The translations under genes were made by a program, and so were the position numbers. A stretch of 64,000 nt of DNA from Occallatibacter savannae. Lineage in GTDB: Bacteria > Acidobacteriota > Terriglobia > Terriglobales > Acidobacteriaceae. Below are positions 34,761 through 44,170 of the stretch, piece by piece; positions within the stretch are counted from its first letter, which is position 1; every line of letters starts with the position of its first letter. Location: positions 434,001 to 498,000 of the forward strand of contig NZ_QFFY01000004.1 of assembly GCF_003131205.1 (NCBI RefSeq), given 5' to 3'. The notes below the pieces were generated by a model, which was not told the origin of the DNA, did not search any database, and saw only the letters and a list, made by a program, of their open reading frames with translations.

Positions 34761-36175
34761 TAGGGGCTGGAGCCGAAGTTGGCAAAGTTGGGGAAGATGG
34801 TTTTGATTTGACCATCGGAGAGGCCGAACCAGCGAGCGAGGGTTCCGGCGTACTGATCGACGGAGGTGGTGGGGATGAGGCGGCCTGCGCCGAGATCGTC
34901 GGCCTGATTTGCTCCGACGACGGGGTAGGTGCCGTACATGTCCTGGCCGGCGACGGAGCCGCCGACGACGAAGTGATGGCTTCCCCAGCCGTGATCGGTG
35001 CCGTCGCTGTTGGAGGTGAGGGTGCGGCCGAAGTCGGATGCGGTGAATGCAGTGACCTGGTTGCCGACGCCCATAGCGACCATCTGTGTGTCGAAGTACT
35101 CGAGCGCCGAGCCGAGTTGGGAAAGAAGGCGCGCGTGCTGCACGGCCTGTCCGTCATGCGTGTCGAAGCTGCCGAGCTGAACGTAGAAGATCTGGCGGTT
35201 GACGCCGAGGCTGGCGCGGCCGGAGATGATGCGGGCCACGGTCTGGAGGGAAACAGCGAGATCGTTGTTGGCCAGTTTGTTGGTGACTGGGTCGAGGTAT
35301 TGCGGAGGATCGGGAACGCCGGTGGGGCCGGCCGCGGCCATCGCGGTGGCGAGGGTCTGTTGCGCTTGAATGGAGCGCTGCACGACGACTTCGTATTCCT
35401 TGGCGAAGAGATTGGTTTCGTCGGCGGAGAGGATGGACTGGAGCGCGCTCGAGCCGGCGGAGTTGCCGAAGAGGGGATTGGATGTGCCGTAGATGGGAAT
35501 CGGGCCGGCTGAGGTGACGTTGAGTTGGTAGGACTGTTCGCCGGAGAGGAAGAGCGCGATGCCTGCAGTGGAGATGCAGGTGAACATGGAGTTGGAGTTG
35601 ACCTTCATGCTTTCGAGGACATCAGCGACGGAGCCGCCCCAGCCCACGTGTTCGGAGCTGCCGCCGTTGGAGGCGATGGCCTGCCACGCGGCGGTCTGAT
35701 CGAAGTGCGAAAAGAGGGAGGCGGGAAGCGGAACTGAGTTGGACTGGATTTGAGTCTTTGTGGCCGGCGCGATGAGAGTGCCGGTGTTGGCGACGACTGC
35801 GGCTCGACCGGCATTGAAGAGGTTCTGGAGCCCGACGAGCGCGGGGTTGAGAGCGAAGGTGCGGCCCCCCTGGGATGTTCTGGGAAGGATGGGGAGCAGG
35901 TCGGCGAGAGGATAGGCGAGGCCGGGTGCGCCGGAGCGGGCCTGCGTGAAGGCGCTGAAGGATGTGGGATCGGTGGCGATGACGGTGCCGTGGCCGTCGT
36001 TGCCGCCCTGGAGGAAGACGCAGACGAGGGCGCGGTAGTCGGTGAGGCTGGTGCTTTGCGCCATGGCGGCGAGCGAGTTGAGGCCTATGATGAAGGGGCT
36101 CGCGTAGAAGCCGGACATCGAGGCGAGCGACGCAGTTCTGAGAAACGATCGGCGTGAGTGATCAAACTTGCACAT
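34742..36175 (-). CDS. DUF1501 exported protein
   Basis: The 477-residue product has a Tat-type signal (RRSFLR at 8-13, then ASMSGFYASPFIIGL) and family motifs YRALVCVFLQGGNDGHG, GWGGSVADVL, the QIFYVQLGSFDTHDGQAVQHARLLSQL block and FTASDFGRTLTSNSDGTDHGWGSHHFVVGG. The family has an alkaline-phosphatase-like (sulfatase) core of unknown activity. It follows the DUF1800 gene by 9 bases; the pair is exported together in many planctomycetes, proteobacteria and acidobacteria. Complete. Confidence 0.92.
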   Translation of the reverse strand: MCKFDHSRRSFLRTASLASMSGFYASPFIIGLNSLAAMAQSTSLTDYRALVCVFLQGGNDGHGTVIATDPTSFSAFTQARSGAPGLAYPLADLLPILPRTSQGGRTFALNPALVGLQNLFNAGRAAVVANTGTLIAPATKTQIQSNSVPLPASLFSHFDQTAAWQAIASNGGSSEHVGWGGSVADVLESMKVNSNSMFTCISTAGIALFLSGEQSYQLNVTSAGPIPIYGTSNPLFGNSAGSSALQSILSADETNLFAKEYEVVVQRSIQAQQTLATAMAAAGPTGVPDPPQYLDPVTNKLANNDLAVSLQTVARIISGRASLGVNRQIFYVQLGSFDTHDGQAVQHARLLSQLGSALEYFDTQMVAMGVGNQVTAFTASDFGRTLTSNSDGTDHGWGSHHFVVGGSVAGQDMYGTYPVVGANQADDLGAGRLIPTTSVDQYAGTLARWFGLSDGQIKTIFPNFANFGSSPYLGFMG

Positions 36176-36184
36176 GCTTTGCTC

Positions 36185-39037
36185 CTAGTTCTGCGCGCAA
36201 TACGAAGGCGATGCGAGGGTAAGGAAAACGGCGGTTCTAACGCGGGCTGCGAGGGCGGCGTTAGTTGCGTCTGCACTGCCGGTGGGAACCGAAATCGAAC
36301 TGACCGCGCTGAGGATCTGGCTGTAGAGAGTGCTGTCCATCTGGCCGGACATGAGCAACAGGTTCACGCGATCAAGGAGCGCGCCGGGATTGTTGGCGAG
36401 ATTCAGCTCCGCGGCGTAGCTCGAAAAGATGTCGAAGCCGTGCGTGTCGTCAGAGCCAACGGCGGTCTGCATGTAATTGAGGTAGCCGACGACGGAGGAG
36501 ACGTTGGTCATCTGGAATTCGGGTCCGGTGAGTCCGGCCTGCTCAATGCTGGTGCCGGGCGGAACGTAGCCGGGCGCGAACCAGTTGAATACGGTTGGCG
36601 AGCGGAGGGTCATCTGGCCGAGTCCCCAGATCGGGTCTTCGGCGCTGCCAATCCAATAGCCGCCGGTGCGCGATTGTGCGGTGAAGGCGCGCGCCCAGTG
36701 GGTGTAGCGGATGAGTGCTTCTCGGACTTTGCCGTATTGCGGATTGCCGGCGGCGGCTGCGGAGTCGCGGGCTTCGGGGTCAAGAAGGATCGCAGTGATG
36801 ACGGCTTTGAGGTCGCCGCGAACGCCGAGGCCGTTGTCTTTGAAGACGGCAGCGACACGGCTGATGTAGGCGGGGCTCGGGTTGCTGGTGACCAGATGCT
36901 GAATCATCTGCTTGGAGAAGAAGGCGGGCAGGTTGGGATGATTGAAGAGCGTGTCGAGTGCGATCTTGAGATCGCCGTTGGGATCCCCTGTGCCGCTCGG
37001 AGCGATGGTGACACCGAGGAAGATTTTCTGCGCAGTCGAGTGATGGCTGGGATAGCTCTGCATGGGGAGCAGGTCTTCGCCAATGCCGGGGCCGACGTAC
37101 ATGCAGCAGTCGGACCATGCGGCGTCTGAAGTGTTGCCGGGGACGTTCCAACTGAAGCCGGTGAAGACTCTGGCGAGACCCATCACGTCGGCGTTTGAGT
37201 ACGTGGGGATGGGCTTGCCGGTGGAGTCGAGCTTCTGCGTGCCGTCGTCGTTGAGCTGGTAGAGGCCGATGGTGAAAAGCTGCATGATCTCGCGAGCGTA
37301 ATTCTCATCGGGATCAGTGTTGGCATTGCCTTTGTCGTTGCCCTGCATGGCGAGCCACTGGCCCATCATGGGGTTGAGCGTTACATCTTCGAGGAGCTGG
37401 CGGAAGTTGCCGAAGGAGTCGGCAGCGAGGGTGTCCCAGTAGTGGGCTGTGCCGCGCGGCATGCGTTCTACGCCGGTGGATGCCATCGAAATAACGAGCA
37501 TCTCGTGGAGGGAGTATGCGACACGTTGTCGTAGCTGGTCGGGGGCGGTGAGGCTCTGCTGCCAAAAGGCATTCTCTACGTAGTCTTGGCCGTCGCGGTT
37601 CTGGAGGAAGGTTTCGGCATTGCACTTGACGTCGGTGGTGGAGCGGGTGGGCTGCGTGTTGACGATCAGAGCCTGCTCAACGCCGGGAGTCGTCAGGGTC
37701 TGTTGCGCGGCGAATTGCTCATTGAGCCAAGGCTGGTATCCGATCAGAGAGAGGTGATGGATGTCGGCATCGGTGGCGCCAAAGGTGGCCTGGTTGAGGA
37801 AGCGCGCCGCGTCGGACAAGGGAACGATGGGCACCGGCGGCGTTCCATTGACGGTGCCGATCAGGTCTGCGGAGGTGGCAGGGCCGGGGCTGGGGTTGAG
37901 CACCTGCAGGTCGAGATTGCCGGGCTGCGTGGGACTGACGCTGGCGGTCAATTGCGTTCCGCTGTTGAAGGTGGTGGGGACGGCGGAGCCATTCACGAGA
38001 ACCTGTGCGCCATTGATGAAGTCAGAGCCGGTGAGAACGATGGTGGTGGCCGGTGGGCCGGGGTTCATGGTGAGGGGCGTGGCCGAGCTGAGGACGGGGA
38101 TGGGGTTAAGGACAGAGATGTTCTGGCTGACGGAGACTGATGGATTGTCGACGCTGGTGGCCGTGAGTGTGACGACGTTGTTGGGCGTGGGGACGACGGA
38201 AGGAGCCTGATAGGTGATGCTGCCGTCGGAGTTGGAGACTGCAGTGCCGAGGGTGGAGTTGCCGCCGGGGACGCCGTTGATGGTCAGGGTGACGGATTTG
38301 TTGAGGGTGCCGGTGACGTCGAGGCCCAGGTTCAAGGCGTTGCGAACGCGGACGTCGCTGCCGCTGTAGGCGAGGACTTTGAGTTTGACCTGGCCGGGAG
38401 CGACCTGAACCTGAAGGGTTTTGGAGTTTGCGGAGCCGGGGTCGGGGTTAGCGACGAGCAGCGGATACGTGCCGGGGTTCGCGGCGGGGATGATGGCCTC
38501 GAGGTGCGTGCTGGAGACGTAGGTGGTGTCGACAGCTTTGCCGTTCCACATCACCTTAGCGCCGTAGACGAACTTGGACCCGGTGACGGCGACCTGGGTG
38601 TCGCCTTCGGGGAAGCCGGAGGGAGTGATGGAGTCGATGATGGGGATGGGATTCCAGATGGCGAGGGCGACGGTGCCCTTGGGGTAGTCCGGGTGAGCAA
38701 CCGAAGCACTCGTGATGGTGATGGAGTTGGGAACGGGCACGATGGCCGGAGCAGTGTAGAGGCCGGCGGCGCTGATGGTTCCCACTTCGGAGTCTCCGCC
38801 GAGTACGCCGTTCACATAGAAGGAGAGCTTCGTCCCATCGAACTGCGTGTGCGTAGCGAGCTGGGCGGTTTCTGTTACGCGCAGCGAGCTGACCGTGGCG
38901 GAGATGGCGGTGAAGCTGGCCGGATCGCCGACGGCGACGCTGGAGGAGCAGCCGGTGACGAGCGAGACAGCGGCGGCGCTCAATGCAAGGGTCAGGGCTA
39001 GTTTAAAGACAGAAAGACGTACCGGGCGTGGGTGCAA
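36185..39037 (-). CDS. DUF1800 lipoprotein with IPT/TIG repeats
   Basis: The 950-residue product has a lipoprotein signal (lipobox cysteine C30 in SLVTGC), then about 380 residues of Ig/IPT-like domains (for example PIIDSITPSGFPEGDTQVAVTGSKFV and SATPLTMNPGPPATTIVLTGSDF), and a DUF1800 domain from about 410: AARFLNQATFGATDADIHHLSLIG, LRQRVAYSLHEMLVIS, NPMMGQWLAM, YAREIMQLFTIGLY and HPNLPAFFSKQMIQHLVTSNPSPAYISRVA. It probably sits on the outer surface and works with the DUF1501 protein encoded next. The function is not established. Confidence 0.92.
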   Translation of the reverse strand: MHPRPVRLSVFKLALTLALSAAAVSLVTGCSSSVAVGDPASFTAISATVSSLRVTETAQLATHTQFDGTKLSFYVNGVLGGDSEVGTISAAGLYTAPAIVPVPNSITITSASVAHPDYPKGTVALAIWNPIPIIDSITPSGFPEGDTQVAVTGSKFVYGAKVMWNGKAVDTTYVSSTHLEAIIPAANPGTYPLLVANPDPGSANSKTLQVQVAPGQVKLKVLAYSGSDVRVRNALNLGLDVTGTLNKSVTLTINGVPGGNSTLGTAVSNSDGSITYQAPSVVPTPNNVVTLTATSVDNPSVSVSQNISVLNPIPVLSSATPLTMNPGPPATTIVLTGSDFINGAQVLVNGSAVPTTFNSGTQLTASVSPTQPGNLDLQVLNPSPGPATSADLIGTVNGTPPVPIVPLSDAARFLNQATFGATDADIHHLSLIGYQPWLNEQFAAQQTLTTPGVEQALIVNTQPTRSTTDVKCNAETFLQNRDGQDYVENAFWQQSLTAPDQLRQRVAYSLHEMLVISMASTGVERMPRGTAHYWDTLAADSFGNFRQLLEDVTLNPMMGQWLAMQGNDKGNANTDPDENYAREIMQLFTIGLYQLNDDGTQKLDSTGKPIPTYSNADVMGLARVFTGFSWNVPGNTSDAAWSDCCMYVGPGIGEDLLPMQSYPSHHSTAQKIFLGVTIAPSGTGDPNGDLKIALDTLFNHPNLPAFFSKQMIQHLVTSNPSPAYISRVAAVFKDNGLGVRGDLKAVITAILLDPEARDSAAAAGNPQYGKVREALIRYTHWARAFTAQSRTGGYWIGSAEDPIWGLGQMTLRSPTVFNWFAPGYVPPGTSIEQAGLTGPEFQMTNVSSVVGYLNYMQTAVGSDDTHGFDIFSSYAAELNLANNPGALLDRVNLLLMSGQMDSTLYSQILSAVSSISVPTGSADATNAALAARVRTAVFLTLASPSYCAQN

Positions 39038-39293
39038 GGAATCTCCTCGTGCGGGGAAGACAAGAGATCACTGCATCTGCAGAGTCAGCTTTTTTATTGG
39101 TCTTGGGCGAGCATAGCCGTCTGCCCTGGCCGCGCAAAGGTCAATCTGGCATTTTGTGCTTTTGGGCCCGGTACAAAGGTGCAGGTGGGAGCGACCCGAT
39201 CAGATGGGAATAGAGGGCAGCGACCCGGTATGCCGCAGATCAAGAGGAAGGTAGCCGTGGAGTCTTTTTCGGAGGAAGTGCAGGGAGGTAGAA

Positions 39294-39545
39294 TCAGGCG
39301 ATGGCTGAGTTCGAGTCTTGCTCTTTCTCCGCTTTGGACTCTTCGGGATTGTCGGAATTGACGAGGTGGATCACGGACTCGGCTCGCGCTTTGTCCGTCT
39401 CGAGTTCGATAATCCGGTTGAGCAAATTGCACTTCAGATCGACAAACGCAGCCCCGTGCGTGTCGATCGTGGGATCGTCCTCAAGTTGCTGAATCGTTCT
39501 ACGTAAAACGTCTGCGGTTTTTCTGTACGGTGTCTGGCGACCCAT
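39294..39545 (-). CDS. small hypothetical protein
   Basis: The 83-residue product is basic at the N-terminus (GRQTPYRKTADVLRRTIQQLEDD) and then helical (FVDLKCNLLNRIIELETDKARAESVIHLV), ending in an acidic tail. GGAG lies six bases before the ATG at 39545. No family is recognised. It is isolated, with 250-base gaps on both sides that hold nothing else obvious. Confidence 0.5.
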   Translation of the reverse strand: MGRQTPYRKTADVLRRTIQQLEDDPTIDTHGAAFVDLKCNLLNRIIELETDKARAESVIHLVNSDNPEESKAEKEQDSNSAIA

Positions 39546-39858
39546 TACAACTCCGGAAGAATAAAATCTGGCTCGCGTGTTCTTGGATGCCAGCAAAGGT
39601 TTCCTGAGTGGCCCGAAGTAGCTGAAAACGATCCCTTTTGCAACGGCTACTCCGACTGAGAAGCCCTCAGTTTCGTGCCCACATCACCCAAGTAGCTGTT
39701 CTCACAGGTACTTACCGGAAACGTATACATTGCGGGAAATGGCACTGGCAATGGCGAAGTCGCCTGAGGTGTCCGAATTGCAACTAAATCGCTGTATTTT
39801 TGGTGAAAATCTGGTTTTCTGCGGCTTCGAGCAACCTTTTGTCGTCTAATGGGAACAG

Positions 39859-40515
39859 ATGGGCACCGTCTCCGCCATTCGCGCCTTGTTCACTCCGGCA
39901 TCCGTCTCGCCGACGGAGGAGCAGGTCAGGCGCGAGAATCTCGCTGTATCCGAAGGTCTTAAGCGCAAAGACACAGCTTTGCTCGACCAGCTCATCGTGC
40001 GGTATCAGCATCGTCTCCTGCGGTATCTTTTGTTCCTGACCGGAAATCGCGAAGAGGCTGAGGATCTGTTTCAGGAAGTCTGGATGCGGGTTCTCACGCG
40101 CGGGACGCAGTTTAACGGCAAGTCGCGCTTCGAGACCTGGCTTTTTACGATTGCGCGAAATCTCGTCATCGATCAGCGCCGCAAGCGCACGATGTCTAGT
40201 CTGGATGAGCTCTTTGAAGCTGGCGGGGAGGATGATCGCCCGCTTGCTTTCGAAGTCCCGGACCACGGGCCCGGTCCCTTCGACCGAATGTCGAATGTAG
40301 AGGACCGCGAGCAGATTTCGGCCGCGCTTTTGCAACTCGATACGCTCTACCGGGAAGTGCTGGTGCTGCGGTTCCACGAGGATCTTTCGCTTGAGGAAAT
40401 CGCGAAGGTTACGCGGGCACCGCTGTCGACGGTGAAGTCGCGGCTCTATCGCGGAATGGCGTCGATCAAGCCGCGCCTTGAGCGGGCGCAAAACCGGCGC
40501 CCGGAGGCAGTGTGA
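39859..40515 (+). CDS. ECF-type RNA polymerase sigma factor
   Basis: The 218-residue product has region 2 (LLDQLIVRYQHRLLRYLLFLTGNREEAEDLFQEVWMRVLT, then FETWLFTIARNLVIDQRRK) and region 4 (QLDTLYREVLVLRFHEDLSLEEIAKVTRAPLSTVKSRLYRGM). ATG 39859 is used. The next gene overlaps by 4 bases (GTGA) and encodes a small two-span membrane protein, which takes the place of an anti-sigma factor. The regulon is unknown. Confidence 0.92.
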   Translation: MGTVSAIRALFTPASVSPTEEQVRRENLAVSEGLKRKDTALLDQLIVRYQHRLLRYLLFLTGNREEAEDLFQEVWMRVLTRGTQFNGKSRFETWLFTIARNLVIDQRRKRTMSSLDELFEAGGEDDRPLAFEVPDHGPGPFDRMSNVEDREQISAALLQLDTLYREVLVLRFHEDLSLEEIAKVTRAPLSTVKSRLYRGMASIKPRLERAQNRRPEAV

Positions 40516-40880
40516 CTCCTTCCGGGTCGGTGGCGGGCAATCACGAGCCATCGCAAAGCGATCTGATTGGGGCAGTCTCTGGACTGCAGGGCGATCGCGA
40601 CCGTAGTCTGGGCGAGAAGACGCGCCGCGTGGTGATGGCCTCCGCAGGCGTCATGCAAGATCAGAAAGCAGGACGGAAGAGGATTCGGGCGTGGGCGATT
40701 GCCGCGACTCTGGTGGTCTTTTTCATCGTTGCGCCGCCGATCTGGTGGCTGATCGAGAACCTGATTGAGGAGCAGCATCTGAACAGCACGTTCGGAGAGA
40801 TCGCGATCTGGGGGTTCTTCTCCATTACTGCTCTTCTCGGCTCTGCATTACTTGCGGGATGGCTGCGCCGCAGGTCCTAG
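40512..40880 (+). CDS. small membrane protein coupled to ECF sigma
   Basis: The 122-residue product starts at a GTG overlapping the sigma stop. The N-terminal 58 residues are polar and presumably cytosolic; two membrane helices follow (about 60-81 and 95-115), ending GWLRRRS. There is no recognised anti-sigma zinc motif. Position and topology suggest a sigma-binding membrane partner, which is inference. Confidence 0.75.
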   Translation: MTPSGSVAGNHEPSQSDLIGAVSGLQGDRDRSLGEKTRRVVMASAGVMQDQKAGRKRIRAWAIAATLVVFFIVAPPIWWLIENLIEEQHLNSTFGEIAIWGFFSITALLGSALLAGWLRRRS

Positions 40881-40944
40881 GCACTTCCGGTCTATACTAG
40901 GCGCAACTTCAGCGACGTTGATTCCGTCCATAAAGCAGAATCAA

Positions 40945-40979
40945 GCTGCTGCGAAGCAGCGGGCCCTCCCCCGAGGGGG
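40945..40979. repeat. tandem hairpins
   Basis: GCTGCT-GCGA-AGCAGC (40945-40960) is followed by CCCTC-CCCC-GAGGG (40964-40977). It lies directly before the zinc-ribbon membrane-protein gene and may end the upstream transcript, although no T-tract follows. Confidence 0.5.
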
Positions 40980-40989
40980 CAATTGAGCT

Positions 40990-41520
40990 ATGCGAGAACC
41001 GGAAACGATCAACCCGAACGACGACACTCGGCTGGTGCCGCTATGGTCCATCGTCATTGCAGCCGCCGTTTTCGTTCTGGTCGAGTACTACTTCTGGATC
41101 GTGTTTCCGAAGTCGCAGCACCACCAGGTTCCGCTGGGACTGCGTGCATACTTCGACATTACCTGGGGGCTCCTGGCATCGCTTTACATCCTGATGGTGG
41201 GATACATCAGCAAGGATGCGCCACGGCGCGCTATGAGCTCGCGCTTCTGGATGCTGATCTGTTTTGTAATGCCGGGCGGAATCGGGGCTGTTCTGTACTT
41301 TCTGCTGCGAGCTCCTCTCGTTTCGACGTGCGCGGCCTGCGGCACTCATGTGCAGAGCGATTTTCACTTCTGCCCTCAGTGCAACTATCAGCTGACAGCG
41401 AGCTGCGGGAATTGCTTCCGTTCAGTGCGGGCGACGGATCAGTTCTGTACCCGCTGCGGCCACGAGCTGGAGCGCGATCATATGCCAGCCAGGCTGCGCG
41501 TTCACGCCGGACGCGAATAG
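40990..41520 (+). CDS. membrane protein with C-terminal double zinc ribbon
   Basis: The 176-residue product has three membrane helices (about 19-38, 54-74, 90-109) and a cytosolic tail of two zinc ribbons: CAACGTHVQSDFHFCPQC and CGNCFRSVRATDQFCTRCG. The helix arrangement resembles the PLDc_N-type small membrane proteins. Function is unknown; the ribbons probably mediate protein contacts. Single gene ahead of the LytTR regulator. Confidence 0.75.
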   Translation: MREPETINPNDDTRLVPLWSIVIAAAVFVLVEYYFWIVFPKSQHHQVPLGLRAYFDITWGLLASLYILMVGYISKDAPRRAMSSRFWMLICFVMPGGIGAVLYFLLRAPLVSTCAACGTHVQSDFHFCPQCNYQLTASCGNCFRSVRATDQFCTRCGHELERDHMPARLRVHAGRE

Positions 41521-41638
41521 CGCCACCCTCCTCTCAATGTCCGCCAATGCAGTTCACGGTGCGTCTGCCGCCGCTCAGCGCGGGTGTGTTTGACCCCTGC
41601 GGTTCAGCTACCTACAATCAAGCTTCGGCCTGCCAGCG

Positions 41639-42472
41639 ATGACTATCTCTGCCCTCATCATCGATGACGAACAGCTTGCTCGCGATGAGCTGGCGTACCT
41701 GCTGCAGGCGGCGCCGGACGTCGATGTGGTGGCACAGGGCGCGAATGGTATCGAGGCGGTAGAACTGATCGAACGGCATCATCCGGATATCGTGTTTCTT
41801 GATGTGCAGATGCCGGGACTCGATGGATTTGCGGTGATCCAGCGAATCATGGACCGACATCGCAAGCTTAAGGACAATCAGGGCTGGCAGCTGCCGCAGT
41901 TTGTCTTCGCGACTGCTTACGATCAGTACGCTGTGCGCGCCTTCGATGTGAATGCGGTCGACTATCTTCTTAAGCCATTCGATCGCAATCGCGTGGACAA
42001 AGCTTTGGAGCGGGCGCGCGCGCGGATCAATAACGGTGCGGCTGGGACGCAAGGCGATTCGCCGATCGAGTCGCAATTGGATGCGCTGCTAGCCCTGCTC
42101 AAGAACGGATCACAGGCAACAGGGCGGGGGGCACAGCCGGCGAAGCTGATTGTGCAGGCGGGGAGCCGGTTGCTGCTTGTGGATCAGGCGGAGATCTGTT
42201 TTGCGGAGATAGACGAGGGCGTGATCCGAGTGGTTACGCATCAGTTCGAGGGCCAGTCGAAGTGCCGCACCATTGAGGAATTGCTGGATCAGCTGGATCC
42301 TGCAATCTTCTGGCGCGCGCATCGCAGCTTTGTGGTGAATATCAACCAGATTCGCGAAGTGGTGCCGTGGTTCAAATCGACTTATCAGCTGCGGATGAAC
42401 GACAAGAAGCAGACGGAGATTCCGGTCAGCCGGGCACAGACGAAGCGGCTAAGAGAGCTCTTCAATCTGTGA
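41639..42472 (+). CDS. LytTR-family response regulator
   Basis: The 277-residue product has a receiver domain (1-125; DD at 9-10, phospho-acceptor D55 in FLDVQMPG, K near 121 in LLKPF) and a LytTR DNA-binding domain from about 170 (KLIVQAGSRLLLVDQAEICFAEID, FWRAHRSFVVNINQIREVVPWF). Between them is a charged linker. Its histidine kinase is not in this window. It is convergent with the ferredoxin reductase-like gene, stop-to-stop gap 8 bases. Confidence 0.92.
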   Translation: MTISALIIDDEQLARDELAYLLQAAPDVDVVAQGANGIEAVELIERHHPDIVFLDVQMPGLDGFAVIQRIMDRHRKLKDNQGWQLPQFVFATAYDQYAVRAFDVNAVDYLLKPFDRNRVDKALERARARINNGAAGTQGDSPIESQLDALLALLKNGSQATGRGAQPAKLIVQAGSRLLLVDQAEICFAEIDEGVIRVVTHQFEGQSKCRTIEELLDQLDPAIFWRAHRSFVVNINQIREVVPWFKSTYQLRMNDKKQTEIPVSRAQTKRLRELFNL

Positions 42473-42480
42473 AGCTCTTG

Positions 42481-43305
42481 CTAGTCGTAGCGCTCGAAGA
42501 TGATCTGCTTGCGGTGCCAGCCGTAGCTTGAGAGCTTTTCGCGGACGCCGGCGACCATATTGTTTAGGCCGCAGATGTAGGCGTAGATGTCGAACTTCAG
42601 TTCTGAAGGCAGGATGTTTGAATCGGGGGGAGGAACGGGCAGGGTCTGGCCGAGTTTGGCGGCGCGTTCTTCGACAATGCGCGCCACGTGGTCCTGCACG
42701 TAGCCGCGGAGGCCTTTCCAGCTCTCATCGGCACGGCTGAGCGTGGGGAGGTAGTGGAAGTTCGGCTTGCGGGCGGCGAGCGCTTCGAACTCTTCGCGGT
42801 AGTAAAGTTCACTCTCGTATCGCGTGCCGTAGACCATCCAGATTTCTTTGCCTTCGCTGCGATCGATGCCGGCGTCGGGACCAGTCTCAGGGAAGAGCCA
42901 CTGGGCGTATCCGCGCATGGGAGCGATGCCTGTTCCGGTAGAGATGAAGATGGAGTCGGTGACGGGCTGCTTAAGAACGAAGTGCCCGTGAGGGCCGTGC
43001 ACCTGAATGGATCCACCCGGCGGCAGATCGGTGAGGTCGGCGAGGTGATTGGAGAAGAAGCCTTCCGGTACGCGGTTCACACATAGCTCGAAGCGATTTT
43101 GATTCGCAGCCGAAGCGATTGAATAAGCGCGAGTCTGCTGCTTGCCGTTAGCGTCGGGCGCGACGGCGGAGATGAACTGGCCCGAAATGAAAGGAAAGCT
43201 CTCCAGGTCTTCAAGAACAAATTCGAAGTGATAACACTGGGCCGATTCAGAGATGCACACCTTTTTGAGAAGGCGTGCCGTATGCAGTTCACGCGCCAAG
43301 GTCAA
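42481..43305 (-). CDS. ferredoxin-NADP reductase-like flavoprotein
   Basis: The 274-residue product has an FAD domain with RAYSIAS (flavin binding), ELCVNRVPEGFFSNHLADL, GPHGHFVLK, and an NADP domain with FISTGTGIAPMRGYAQWL, VYGTRYESELYYREEFEAL and YICGLNNMVAGVREKLSSYGW. There is no ferredoxin domain. It follows the TSUP permease by 88 bases on the same strand and might supply electrons for sulfite reduction or for the APS reductase, which is inference. The start is TTG 43305 or 43299; no ATG fits. Confidence 0.85.
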   Translation of the reverse strand: MTLARELHTARLLKKVCISESAQCYHFEFVLEDLESFPFISGQFISAVAPDANGKQQTRAYSIASAANQNRFELCVNRVPEGFFSNHLADLTDLPPGGSIQVHGPHGHFVLKQPVTDSIFISTGTGIAPMRGYAQWLFPETGPDAGIDRSEGKEIWMVYGTRYESELYYREEFEALAARKPNFHYLPTLSRADESWKGLRGYVQDHVARIVEERAAKLGQTLPVPPPDSNILPSELKFDIYAYICGLNNMVAGVREKLSSYGWHRKQIIFERYD

Positions 43306-43393
43306 CTCTCGCTTGCAGGTAATGTTGGAACAAACCGAGCACTACGAGAAGTATATCGTCCGGGCGCAGCGGGTAGCGTGGACGGGCGTGGCT

Positions 43394-44146
43394 TTACGCG
43401 AGCGCGTGCCAGCAGAGCTGGACGCCCATTGCCAGCAACCATAGCGAGAGGGCGAGGCGCATGGCGCGAACCGGAATGCGCGAGGCGAGGCCGGCACCGA
43501 CGATGCCCCCGAGTACGCCACCGACGATCAGATTGATGAGCAGGGCGGAGTTCAGTCCAGCGCTGTGGAGATGCAGTGACCCGCCGATGATGGAGAGGCA
43601 GAGGCCGAAGGCCAGGTCTGTTCCCACCACGCGGCGTGCGTCGAGAGGAGTGAGGCCGAGAAGTGCAAGTGACCCGAGAGCGCCGGCGCCGGAGGACGAG
43701 AAGCCGACCTCGGCTCCGATGGGCAGCATCACGGCGGCGAGCCAAGCGGGTGAATCGGTGCGGCGCGCGATTTCACCGCCAGGCCTAAAGTGGCGATAGA
43801 TGTGCCAAGCGGAGGAGATGACAATCATCAGGCCGAGGGCCATGTAGAGCCAGAAGTTGTTGGCTTCATTATGGGCGACGCGCTGAAAGATATAAGAGCC
43901 GATGGCGACACCGGGGATGCCGGTGGCGAGGATAAGGCCGAGGGTCTTCCACTCAACCTGTCGTTTCCAGATTTGTACGGGAACGACGATGAATTTAACG
44001 GCGGCGGAGTAGATGAGCGCAGTGCCCACGGCTTCTGCCACGGGCACATGCAGGAAGAGGATGAGCAAGGGCGCGATCAGCGAGCCGGCACCGACGCCGG
44101 TGATGGCGATGATGACGGCAATTGCAAATCCGAGGATGAGTTCCAT
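43394..44146 (-). CDS. TSUP/TauE-SafE family sulfur-compound permease
   Basis: The 250-residue product has about eight membrane segments and family motifs: IIAITGVGAGSLIAPLLILFLHVPVAEAVGTAL near the N-terminus and PLDARRVVGTDLAFGLCLSIIGG later. Family members move sulfite, sulfoacetate or sulfate. Being the fourth gene after cysD-cysN-cysH with a 24-base gap, it is a good candidate for sulfate import or sulfite export in this operon. Confidence 0.88.
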   Translation of the reverse strand: MELILGFAIAVIIAITGVGAGSLIAPLLILFLHVPVAEAVGTALIYSAAVKFIVVPVQIWKRQVEWKTLGLILATGIPGVAIGSYIFQRVAHNEANNFWLYMALGLMIVISSAWHIYRHFRPGGEIARRTDSPAWLAAVMLPIGAEVGFSSSGAGALGSLALLGLTPLDARRVVGTDLAFGLCLSIIGGSLHLHSAGLNSALLINLIVGGVLGGIVGAGLASRIPVRAMRLALSLWLLAMGVQLCWHALA

Positions 44147-44170
44147 CTTGCTTACCCTTTACTTGGCCGC

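Noticed and set aside
34646..35512. 288-codon plus-strand frame over DUF1501
   Set aside because: It is a compositional shadow of the exported DUF1501 gene.
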